64,000 nucleotides of DNA from Elusimicrobia bacterium RIFCSPLOWO2_02_FULL_39_32 (GTDB lineage: Bacteria > Elusimicrobiota > Elusimicrobia > 2-02-FULL-39-32): the NCBI GenBank assembly GCA_001800135.1, contig MGUU01000010.1:209495-273494 (forward strand), written 5' to 3'. Below, piece by piece: positions 30,488 through 39,155 of this stretch. The translations under genes were made by a program, and so were the position numbers. The stretch's first letter is position 1; each line of letters begins with the position of its first letter. The notes below the pieces were generated by a model, which did not search any database, was not told where the DNA came from, and was given only the letters and a program-made list of their open reading frames with translations.

Positions 30488-31522
30488 TTAAAATTGTGAG
30501 AGAAAAGCGATATGATTTTCATAGAAAAGACGCATGTCGCTAATCCCATATTTTAACATTGCGATTCTTTCAATCCCAATACCAAAGGCAAAGCCGGTAT
30601 ATTGATTTGGGTCAATGTTTACAGCTTTAAACACATTGGGATGAACCATGCCTGCTCCCAGCATTTCAATCCAACCCGTTCCTTTGCATACCGGACAATT
30701 TGATTTTTGGGATTTACAGATAGTGCAGGAAATGTCTATTTCCGCGCCAGGCTCTACAAAAGGAAAATAAGAGGGTCTAAAACGGCTCTTAATTTCTTTG
30801 CCAAAAAGTTTTTTATTGAAGAATTCTAAAGTGCCTTTAAGATCAGCAAAAGAGATGTTTTCATCCACAGCTAAACCTTCCACCTGATGGAAAACCGCAG
30901 AATGTGTGGCATCAATTGCCTCATGCCTAAAAACTCTTCCCGGAGCAACAATGCGAATGGGAGGGGATTGTTTTTTCATGACGCGGATTTGAACAGGGGA
31001 GGTGTGGGTTCGTAAAAGTAAGTTTTCTCCTGCGATGTAAAAGGTATCGTGCATGTCTCTTGCCGGGTGTTCTTCTGGAATATTCAGAGCTCCAAAATTA
31101 TTTTCATCTGTTTCAATTTCTGGTCCATGGACAGAAGAAAATCCAATTTCTGAAAAGATTTTTAAGACTTCATCCAAAACAAGAGTTAAAGGATGTGTTT
31201 TACCTAAATAAAATGGAAGAGAGGGCAATGTCCAGTCTGGTTTTTTTTGGGTTAAGGTTTGCTCAAGTTTTGTTTCTTCTAGCTTTAAGGTTTTTTCTTT
31301 AATTAGAAGATCAATTTTTTCTTTAGTTAAGTTTAATGCTTTGCCAAATTGCTGTTTTTCAAGAGGTGCTAGGTTCTTAAGATCTTCTAAGGCTTGGTTA
31401 AAGATTCCTTTTTTTCCAAAAGTTTCTTTGCGGAGTTCTTCCAAAGCTGTTAAATCATTGGTTTTTTCAAGCGTTTCAATGATTTTTTTTTCCAGATCAT
31501 TTAGTCGATAGATTTTTTCCAT
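30488..31522 (-). CDS. pheS: Phenylalanyl-tRNA synthetase alpha subunit
   Basis: HPLTLVLDEVLKIFSEIGFSSVHGPEIE, RTHTSPVQIRVM, GIGIERIAMLKYGISDMRLFYENHIAFL. Confidence 0.96.
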   Translation of the reverse strand: MEKIYRLNDLEKKIIETLEKTNDLTALEELRKETFGKKGIFNQALEDLKNLAPLEKQQFGKALNLTKEKIDLLIKEKTLKLEETKLEQTLTQKKPDWTLPSLPFYLGKTHPLTLVLDEVLKIFSEIGFSSVHGPEIETDENNFGALNIPEEHPARDMHDTFYIAGENLLLRTHTSPVQIRVMKKQSPPIRIVAPGRVFRHEAIDATHSAVFHQVEGLAVDENISFADLKGTLEFFNKKLFGKEIKSRFRPSYFPFVEPGAEIDISCTICKSQKSNCPVCKGTGWIEMLGAGMVHPNVFKAVNIDPNQYTGFAFGIGIERIAMLKYGISDMRLFYENHIAFLSQF

Positions 31523-31670
31523 ACTTTTTTATGGATGGGAAAGTTTTAGAATTGAATGTGAGTTAAAAATCTGAATCTTGCACAACCTTTTTATAAGCGC
31601 AAAATTCGGTTAAATCTAAATTTTTTAATTTTATAGAAAAAATTTTAAAATTCGTTTTTAAATTTGAACT

Positions 31671-32021
31671 TTAAAGCGCTGCTTTGGCTTTTTGCGCAAT
31701 TTGTTCAAAAACCGGAATATCTTTTAAAGCAAGCTCAGCCAGCATTTTACGGTTTAAGCCAATATTCGCTTTTTTCAAACCTCGCACGAATTGTGAATAA
31801 GAAAGCCCAAACATTCTTGCGGCTGCATTTAGCCTGATAATCCAAAGCGACCTAAATTCTCCTTTTCGATCTTTGCGGTCTCGATATGCATATTGCAGAG
31901 ATCGTTCCACTTGTTGGAGCGCTTGTCTCCAACGGTTATTGCGGTTCGAATAATATCCTTTTGAAATTCGAAAAAGTTTCTTTTTTCTTTGTCTGGTATA
32001 AACGCCGCTTTTTACACGCAT
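31671..32021 (-). CDS. rplT: 50S ribosomal protein L20
   Basis: MRVKSGVYTRQRKKKLFRISKGYYSNRNNRWRQALQQVERSLQYAYRDRKDRKGEFRSLWI. Confidence 0.97.
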   Translation of the reverse strand: MRVKSGVYTRQRKKKLFRISKGYYSNRNNRWRQALQQVERSLQYAYRDRKDRKGEFRSLWIIRLNAAARMFGLSYSQFVRGLKKANIGLNRKMLAELALKDIPVFEQIAQKAKAAL

Positions 32022-32033
32022 AATAAACCTTTA

Positions 32034-32231
32034 TTAATGATAAGGGAGCATTTTTTTAATAAGACTTGTCTCTTGCTTTTGAAGATACCCGGCTTTACGC
32101 AAGAAACGGCCTCTTTTAGAAGACATCCCAGCTAAAAGATGCCTTGCTCCAGCTTTTTTATATTTTACTTTTAAATTGGCTGTAAATCTGAATCTTTTTT
32201 TAGCGCCGCTGTGATTTTTTAGTTTTGGCAT
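32034..32231 (-). CDS. rpmI: 50S ribosomal protein L35
   Basis: MPKLKNHSGAKKRFRFTANLKVKYKKAGARHLL. Confidence 0.96.
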   Translation of the reverse strand: MPKLKNHSGAKKRFRFTANLKVKYKKAGARHLLAGMSSKRGRFLRKAGYLQKQETSLIKKMLPYH

Positions 32232-32236
32232 AAATT

Positions 32237-32752
32237 TTATCTTTTGGGAGCGATCAAAACAGACATCCTATTGCCTTCAATTTGAGCCTCTTGTTCTAAT
32301 GTGAATTTGGAATCTAAACTTTCTTTGAATTTATTTAGCAGCTCTATCCCAAGATTCCGATGCTCCATTTCTCTTCCTCTAAATACAACTGTAACCTTTA
32401 TTTTAAATTTGTGGGTCAGGAACTCTTTGGTATGATTAATTTTTGTAAATAAATCATGCTCCGAAATCCTAGGGTGAAGCCTAATCTCTTTAACTAAACC
32501 CGCTTTTTGGTGCTTTCTTGATTCTTTAATCCGTTTTTCCCGTTCATACCGATATTTGGAAAAATCTGCAATTTTAGCAACTGGCGGGTTTGCATTTGGC
32601 GCTAGTTCTAGAAGATCTTTGCCTCGGGCTTGAGCTAAGGAAAGTGCTTCAGCCAATGATTTAATGCCCAATTGGGTGCCATCTTCATCAATCAGCCTCA
32701 ATTCACGCGCGCGAATTTCTTCGTTGATGCGCGGTTCTAGACTTTTAGAGAT
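32237..32752 (-). CDS. infC: Translation initiation factor IF-3, probable AUC start
   Basis: The ORF-track start (TTG at 32701) cuts off the conserved IF3 N-terminus. In-frame upstream reading: TGA AAG AAA ATC TCT AAA AGT CTA GAA CCG CGC ATC AAC GAA GAA ATT CGC GCG CGT GAA TTG = ISKSLEPRINEEIRARELRLIDEDG. SD GAGGTG (32760-32765) lies 7 nt before ATC at 32752. Confidence 0.9.
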   Translation of the reverse strand: MSKSLEPRINEEIRARELRLIDEDGTQLGIKSLAEALSLAQARGKDLLELAPNANPPVAKIADFSKYRYEREKRIKESRKHQKAGLVKEIRLHPRISEHDLFTKINHTKEFLTHKFKIKVTVVFRGREMEHRNLGIELLNKFKESLDSKFTLEQEAQIEGNRMSVLIAPKR

Positions 32753-32884
32753 TTTCTTTCACCTCAAATGTTTTAATTCTTTTTAGTTCCTCCTGCTTTT
32801 TAAATTCAAAAGAGTAACAATTTTATATCTTTTTACTGAAAAAAGCAATAAGCCAAAGGTTTTACTTAGAAATTTTTGTGAGAT

Positions 32885-34663
32885 TTATTTTAGCTTATCT
32901 CTTTCTTTTATCTCTTTTTTAACACGTTCCAGGAATTGTTCTAAATTTAAAACTCCCAAATTAGTTCCATCTTGTTTGCGCAGAGATACGGTTTGATCTT
33001 TATTTTCTTTTTCCCCCACAATTAAAAGATAGGGAATTTTTTGCATGCTCGCTTCCCTGATCTTATAACTTATTTTTTCTGAACGATCATCACATTCTAC
33101 TCTTAAACCTTCTTCTTTTAATTTTTTAACTATGGTTTGAGCGTAGGGGATTTGTTGTTCCGTGATGGGTAGGACTGTGCTCTGCACCGGGCTTAACCAA
33201 AGAGGGAATAGTCCGGCATAATGTTCAATTAAAATGCCAATAAAACGTTCCAGACTTCCTAAAAGAGCCCGATGTACCATGACACAAGTACTTTCTTTAC
33301 CAGAGCTATCTCTGTAAGTCACATTAAATTTTTGCGGCAGGTTAAAATCCACTTGCACTGTGGAACACTGCCATTGGCGATTGAGGCAATCCCGGATTTT
33401 AAGGTCAATTTTTGGCCCATAAAAAACTCCTTCTCCGGGATCAATCTCATATGGAAGGTTTAAAGAGCCAAGCGCGTTTTTCAAAGCAAGCTCTGCTTTA
33501 TCCCAATTTTCTTCTGTGCCGCTAAACTTTTCTGGCCGGGTTGAGAGTTTAATATCATAATCGTGGAAGCCAAAATTCTTTAATATTTGAAGCATGAGTT
33601 TTAAAATCTGGATACACTCTTCCTCAATTTGGGAGATGGTACAGAAAATATGCGCATCGTCTTGCGTAAATCCGCGCACGCGCAAAAGTCCGTGCATGAC
33701 CCCGCTTCTTTCATAGCGATAGACAGTGCCAAATTCCGCCAAGCGGATCGGCAAATCCCTATAGGAACGGAGTTTACTTTTATAGATAAGAATATGTCCT
33801 GGACAGTTCATGGGCTTTAGAATAAAAGGCTGGTTTTCTATTTCTATGGGAGGAAACATATTTTCCCTGTAATAATCCCAATGGCCTGAAGTTTTCCATA
33901 AATCCAATCGAGCCACATGAGGAGTATAAACAAAGGAATATCCTGCTTCTTTTAAAGTTGCCTTAAGATCATTTTCAATGGTTTCTCGAATCAATGCTCC
34001 TTTAGGGTGCCAGAAGATAATGCCAGAACCAGCGGACTCATGTTGAATGGAGAAAAGATCCAAGCGTTCTCCTAATTCTCGATGGTCCCTTTTTTTCGCC
34101 TCTTCTAATCTTTTAAGATAGGAGTCCAGCTCTTCTTTAGTGGTCCAGACTGTGCCATAAATTCTTTGCAGCCTTTCCCGATGTTCATCCCCTCTCCAAT
34201 AAGAGCCGGCAATTTTCAGCAGTTTAAAGTAACGGATTTTTTTTGTGGAGTCCACATGCGGCCCTTCACAAAGGTCTATAAAGGTATCGTGATGGTAATA
34301 GGAAACTTTTTCATCTTGAATCCCATCCAGAATCTCAAGCTTAAATTTTTCTCCTTGTTCTTCAAAAAATTTTTTAGCTTCTTCTTTATCATGCCAGCTG
34401 CAGGAAAAGGGATGGTCTTTGCTTACGATTTCCCGCATCTTTTTTTCAATTTTTTCTAAATCTTCCGGAACAAACCTATGAGGAGAATCAAAATCATAAT
34501 AGAAGCCTTCTTCAATCGGAGGGCCAATGGTTAAATGCGTACCGGGGAATAGCGCCTGCACTGCCTGCGCCATCACATGGGCAGAGGAGTGTCTTAAGCG
34601 GTGGAGCAGCTCTTGATGTGTAAGCTCTTTAGGCAGTTGCACAGTTTCTTCTTTTTGGTTCAT
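32885..34663 (-). CDS. thrS: Threonyl-tRNA synthetase
   Basis: HSSAHVMAQAVQALFPG, FILKPMNCPGHILIYKS, GVMHGLLRVRGFTQDDAHIFC. Appears to lack an N-terminal TGS domain. Confidence 0.95.
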   Translation of the reverse strand: MNQKEETVQLPKELTHQELLHRLRHSSAHVMAQAVQALFPGTHLTIGPPIEEGFYYDFDSPHRFVPEDLEKIEKKMREIVSKDHPFSCSWHDKEEAKKFFEEQGEKFKLEILDGIQDEKVSYYHHDTFIDLCEGPHVDSTKKIRYFKLLKIAGSYWRGDEHRERLQRIYGTVWTTKEELDSYLKRLEEAKKRDHRELGERLDLFSIQHESAGSGIIFWHPKGALIRETIENDLKATLKEAGYSFVYTPHVARLDLWKTSGHWDYYRENMFPPIEIENQPFILKPMNCPGHILIYKSKLRSYRDLPIRLAEFGTVYRYERSGVMHGLLRVRGFTQDDAHIFCTISQIEEECIQILKLMLQILKNFGFHDYDIKLSTRPEKFSGTEENWDKAELALKNALGSLNLPYEIDPGEGVFYGPKIDLKIRDCLNRQWQCSTVQVDFNLPQKFNVTYRDSSGKESTCVMVHRALLGSLERFIGILIEHYAGLFPLWLSPVQSTVLPITEQQIPYAQTIVKKLKEEGLRVECDDRSEKISYKIREASMQKIPYLLIVGEKENKDQTVSLRKQDGTNLGVLNLEQFLERVKKEIKERDKLK

Positions 34664-34687
34664 TGGATTTGGTCTATGATATACGAT

Positions 34688-36583
34688 TCATCCTTTTTTT
34701 TCAAGAGAAGATCGAATCTGTTGATTTTGTTGATAGAGGCTTTTAATCCTAGAAATTTCTTTTAGTTCCTCAGCGATTTCTGGGCGTTTGGGAGAAATCA
34801 ATAGAGCTTTTTTCATTAATTCTTCGGCTTTATCAAGAGAAGTTAAATCATATAAGAGGGCTGCTCTATAGAGCATGGAGCTTGCCAAATAATAGCGTAC
34901 TTCATGAGGATGCTCTTTAATGTTTTTATTGGATTCTTGGAGAGCAAAATCAATTCCGATTTTTAAATCTTCTTTAAGAACTTTCTGGTTGTTAAAGTTT
35001 AGGAGAACGCTTTTAATTAGTTCGTTTCTAATTTTTGGATTTGTGAATGAAGAGCTGCTCAGAGATTGTCTATATAGCTCAAGACCTTTCCTAAAATTTG
35101 AAGAGATTGTCTTATATGCTTCTAATCCCAACATATTTTTTTGAAGAGGTAAAATATTGCAATAGTAGATTGTAGCGGATGAAAGTACGATCGTAAAAAA
35201 GAGTAAGATCGTAGCGGGGATTTTTTTAGCAATGTCTGGGATATTTTGTTTTTTGATTTGAAGGTTTAATTTTTTTTTATCGGCGCTTTCTTTTTGTTCC
35301 TCAGTAACAGTAAAGTGCGTAAGTCCCAGAGAAAAATAAAAAATTATTAAGGGAACAGGTGAATCAAATACAAATAGGTTCTGTAAAAAATAAAAAACGA
35401 ACAGCGCAATTAGCGTTGCGATGGAACATCGCTTTCTTGGTTCAATCTCGTTTTTCAATTTTTTGATTAACGCATAAAATAATGCAACCCAGAATGCGAT
35501 ATAACTCAGAAATCCAGCAATTCCCGTTAGGGCTAAAATATCAATCAATTGATTGTGAGAGCGATCATACCAAGGCTCTCTTAGATCTGTTTTAAAAATC
35601 GGATCATAATATTTGTTGTAGATGAGATTAAAATTTTCCCACCCCCATCCTAAGAACTTCCTTTCTTTAAATCCTCTTAGTCCAATGGTCCAGAGGGCAA
35701 AACGATCATTGTTGATGGGATTATAGAGAATCCTTGTCAAAGGCAAAGGTAATGTTTTTTGCCCCCATTCCATTCCTTTTTTTGTGTCCAGCCAGATGAT
35801 TGAGGCAGTAACACTGATAAAGATAAACATCAATATGGAAAGAACTATGAATTTCGATTTTTTTCCTGATAAGACTAAAAAAGAAATAAGGAAAAGCACA
35901 ATGATGCTTGCAATCAATGAAAAAGCAACCCCTCTGCTCCCTGTCAATAGGACCATGGATAAAGAAAATAATATAAAAAGAGTGAGAAAAAGTGATTGGA
36001 ATATATTTTTGTTCCTTAATATTAAAAATATTGATAAGAAAACATTGAGCGCTGAATAAATTCCTAAATAAATCGGGTTGCCAAGTGTAGAATATATTCT
36101 TGAGTGATCAAGCCGTTTTATATTGATTAACTCATAGATTCCTATGGCTTCTGTTGAAAGACAGATTAAGATAGAGAGCAGGAGCAATTTTTTCCAATCA
36201 ACCCATTGCCTGAATCTAGCGGATAATATGGTTAACCATGCCCATAAGTGAAGAAGCGTAAAAACACCGGTCATTCTTTCTTCCGATGACCAAAATGAAT
36301 TCCGAATATCAACTCCACTTATCATCGAACCCATGACCAAAGCCACAAATAAACTTAAGAGCAACATCCATGTTTCTCTAAGTTGTAATCTAGACTCTTT
36401 TAAATAGATGGTTGAGAATATCCATGCTGCAAAGCTGATTTCAACTAGAATTCTGAAAAAAATAATTTTGGGGAATGTGAATGGAAAAAAAGTAGATTTA
36501 ATCAATAGCAGAGGAATAAAAAGTATCAGATAAGAACAGATTTTTATTGTTGGCGGTGCAAAGATTTTTATGGTTTTTTCCAT
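34688..36583 (-). CDS. O-antigen ligase/polymerase-family membrane protein with C-terminal TPR-like region
   Basis: Multiple TM segments; GWGWENFNLIYNKYYDP...WYDRSHNQLIDILALTGIAGFLSYIAFW (Wzy_C/O-antigen ligase signature); helical repeats at the C-terminus. Confidence 0.8.
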   Translation of the reverse strand: MEKTIKIFAPPTIKICSYLILFIPLLLIKSTFFPFTFPKIIFFRILVEISFAAWIFSTIYLKESRLQLRETWMLLLSLFVALVMGSMISGVDIRNSFWSSEERMTGVFTLLHLWAWLTILSARFRQWVDWKKLLLLSILICLSTEAIGIYELINIKRLDHSRIYSTLGNPIYLGIYSALNVFLSIFLILRNKNIFQSLFLTLFILFSLSMVLLTGSRGVAFSLIASIIVLFLISFLVLSGKKSKFIVLSILMFIFISVTASIIWLDTKKGMEWGQKTLPLPLTRILYNPINNDRFALWTIGLRGFKERKFLGWGWENFNLIYNKYYDPIFKTDLREPWYDRSHNQLIDILALTGIAGFLSYIAFWVALFYALIKKLKNEIEPRKRCSIATLIALFVFYFLQNLFVFDSPVPLIIFYFSLGLTHFTVTEEQKESADKKKLNLQIKKQNIPDIAKKIPATILLFFTIVLSSATIYYCNILPLQKNMLGLEAYKTISSNFRKGLELYRQSLSSSSFTNPKIRNELIKSVLLNFNNQKVLKEDLKIGIDFALQESNKNIKEHPHEVRYYLASSMLYRAALLYDLTSLDKAEELMKKALLISPKRPEIAEELKEISRIKSLYQQNQQIRSSLEKKG

Positions 36584-36603
36584 CTTATGGATGGGTCATG
36601 TAA

Positions 36604-37956
36604 TCAGGGTAAAAAATTGCGTAGAGTTTTAATTATAATGCTGAAGTCAAGGATAAAAGACTTATTTTTAAGATAGTATAAATCATATTGTAATTTTTTT
36701 TCAACTTGTTCGATCGTGTTTGTTGCCTGGTAACTTATTTGTGCCCAGCCCGTTAATCCCGGTTTTACGATATGTCGGATTGAATAAAATGGAATTTTAT
36801 TTTTTAATTCTTTTACAAATTCCGGTCTCTCCGGTCTGGGGCCCACCATTGATAACTGGCCCTTAAGAACATTAAAAAATTGAGGCAGCTCATCCAAATG
36901 CAGTCTTCTCAATACCCTACCCGTTCGAGTCATACGGTTGTCGTTAGGAGATGCCCACTGAGGTCCTTTTAATTCTGCGTTTTGAAGCATTGTGCGAAAT
37001 TTATAGATTATAAAAATTTTTCCATTTTTTCCCATACGCTTTTGCGTGTAAAAAATTGTACCAGTTGAATCTACTTTTATTATTACAGAAATAATTGGAA
37101 AGAGAATTATGCAGAGAATACATCCGACAATGGATAGACTGATATCCGTAATTCTTTTAATTAAATCAGCCAGTTTATTTCCATGGATCGGGATATTGTC
37201 TAATATCCAGAGAGCGTCAACTAAATTGAGTGATATTTTTTTAGTCAGTTGTTCATAAAAGTGATTGAAGCTGATGGGTTGTATCTGCGGAGGAATATCT
37301 TGGTAAATTTTAGATATAAGGACAGCTATTTTGATATTATTTTTATATGCGATGTCCCAAAGTTCAGGAATCGTGGCAACTAAAGGTACATTATTTTCTT
37401 TTAATGCGGTTCTAATCTTTTCATTGGCCTCGTCCTTTGAAAAGGAAGTTATTGCAGAAATTTCGTACCCATTTTGAGGCAGGTAATTATTCATTAGCTC
37501 AACTATTTCTTCACAAAGGCCAATGCAGACGATTTTATTTTTTATTTTTTTTAATACAGAGTATAAAATAAGACGGCTGGTCATTAGAAGAATGCAGAAG
37601 AATGAGATATCTAATAATAAAATTGTTTTCGGCGAGATCAACAAGCTAAAATTTAAATAAAAATAGATTATTCCTGTACTATTGGCTAAGAAAAAGAATG
37701 TTAATAAATTATGAAATAAAGAGGCGGGTTTTGGAATAGGAGGAATATCATAAAAGCCTAGTAGAAAGAGTAAAAGGAATAAAATTAAATAGATGATGGA
37801 AAAATGTAAAAAAATCATCCAGGTCTGTTCAAGAGCTAAAACAGCGAATGTTTGAGTTCGGATTAACAGACTGAAAAGCAAAGCGGAGTAAATTGACAGA
37901 AGGTCAATCATCAATAGGGTTAGTTTGATCCAGACGCTTTTTTTTTCAAACGTCAT
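36604..37956 (-). CDS. Polyprenyl-phosphate sugar phosphotransferase (WbaP/WcaJ-like initiating transferase)
   Basis: N-terminal TMs; KVDSTGTIFYTQKRMGKNGKIFIIYKFRTM...RRLHLDELPQFFNVLKGQLSMVGPRPERPEFV...PGLTGWAQ. Confidence 0.92.
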   Translation of the reverse strand: MTFEKKSVWIKLTLLMIDLLSIYSALLFSLLIRTQTFAVLALEQTWMIFLHFSIIYLILFLLLFLLGFYDIPPIPKPASLFHNLLTFFFLANSTGIIYFYLNFSLLISPKTILLLDISFFCILLMTSRLILYSVLKKIKNKIVCIGLCEEIVELMNNYLPQNGYEISAITSFSKDEANEKIRTALKENNVPLVATIPELWDIAYKNNIKIAVLISKIYQDIPPQIQPISFNHFYEQLTKKISLNLVDALWILDNIPIHGNKLADLIKRITDISLSIVGCILCIILFPIISVIIKVDSTGTIFYTQKRMGKNGKIFIIYKFRTMLQNAELKGPQWASPNDNRMTRTGRVLRRLHLDELPQFFNVLKGQLSMVGPRPERPEFVKELKNKIPFYSIRHIVKPGLTGWAQISYQATNTIEQVEKKLQYDLYYLKNKSFILDFSIIIKTLRNFLP

Positions 37957-39155
37957 TTTTCTTGCAGAAAAACATCCCTATATAAATTTTTTGTTAAAAC
38001 GTCAACGCTTCTTTGGCTGGAAATCCATCTAAAACCATTGAGCCCCATTTCAAGTCTTTTTTCTTTGGATAACTTAAGAAGTTTAATAACAGTTGCGGCA
38101 TAGTCGTCTATGTTCCATTTAGCGCAATATCCTCCTTGGGATTGCTGGATCATAAGACGGAGGTCAGGGATATTGGTAGCAACGGCCGGCAATCCAACTT
38201 TAAAATATTCAAGAATTTTTACTGGTGAACATTGTTTTAATACCATGGTGTCAGGAGTTGGACATAAACCAATGTCCGCCATTTTTATATAGTAAGGCAG
38301 TTCTGTTTCGGGAACCGGCGGGTGAAAAAGAATCCAGCGGCTGAGTTTTTTTTTAGCTGAATAATCTTCCAGTATTTTTATATCCTGTTTGTTGACAGCA
38401 TACCCGATAAATATCATTTTTACTTTCTCTATCTTCTGCCTGTAAATGATGCGATCCATGACATCAATTAAAAAGGTCAGTTTTCTATATTTACTCATAT
38501 TCCCAATATAAATCAAAAGGTTGCAATTATCGAGACCTAAGGATTTTTTTAATTGCTGCGCTTTATTACTATAAAATTCAGGTTTTTGATTCACTTCAAC
38601 TCCAGAATTCCATGTGTAAATCTTATGAATAGCGGGAGATCTAAATTTCGTAAAATAATTTTTCATCTCAGGGCTAATTACTAGAAGCCTATCAGCTTTT
38701 TTTAAGGATAGATATCTATTTATGAAAGCTGCTGTTCCCCGTAACTGGTGGGTTAGTTGTTGGCTGCCGATTAATTCTTCGGCCATGAGATGACCGATAT
38801 GGACAAGAAATTGAGACCTGTATTTTTTTGAAAGTTCATAGCCGAATTTTATAAGTATGGGATGGTTGAAGGCTAGTACAAAGTCAGGGCGAAATACAAG
38901 ATGCTCTTGGATCGCATTAGAAAGATTTTTTTTGGTTATAAAATATTCTCTGAAAATATCAAGAAGGTTTCGTGGTCTTATTTTTGGGATTGATATCAAA
39001 TTATCACTGACCTTGCAAACTTTAGACGTTCTGCTATCGAAACAAAATGTTAAAGTGGGAAGACCGTAAGCAGGTAGAAGTTTAAGTAAAACTTCCCGGT
39101 AATGCGCAGGAAAGCGCACGGAAATATCCTCATCATATAAGCACAATAAATTCAT
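37953..39155 (-). CDS. Glycosyltransferase (GT4-like)
   Basis: Rossmann-like GT-B C-terminus: LLIYIGNMSKYRKL...DIGLCPTPDTMVLKQCSPVKILEYFKVGLPAVATNIPDL. Confidence 0.8.
   Translation of the reverse strand: MNLLCLYDEDISVRFPAHYREVLLKLLPAYGLPTLTFCFDSRTSKVCKVSDNLISIPKIRPRNLLDIFREYFITKKNLSNAIQEHLVFRPDFVLAFNHPILIKFGYELSKKYRSQFLVHIGHLMAEELIGSQQLTHQLRGTAAFINRYLSLKKADRLLVISPEMKNYFTKFRSPAIHKIYTWNSGVEVNQKPEFYSNKAQQLKKSLGLDNCNLLIYIGNMSKYRKLTFLIDVMDRIIYRQKIEKVKMIFIGYAVNKQDIKILEDYSAKKKLSRWILFHPPVPETELPYYIKMADIGLCPTPDTMVLKQCSPVKILEYFKVGLPAVATNIPDLRLMIQQSQGGYCAKWNIDDYAATVIKLLKLSKEKRLEMGLNGFRWISSQRSVDVLTKNLYRDVFLQEK

Noticed and set aside
31523-31670. Possible pheM-like attenuator or L20-type leader between rplT and pheS
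   Set aside because: No Phe-rich leader ORF or convincing terminator/antiterminator hairpins seen by eye; would need RNA covariance search.
32237-32701. ORF-track infC start at TTG 32701
   Set aside because: It would remove the conserved IF3 N-terminal helix RINEEIRARELR; the AUC-start model with SD fits better.
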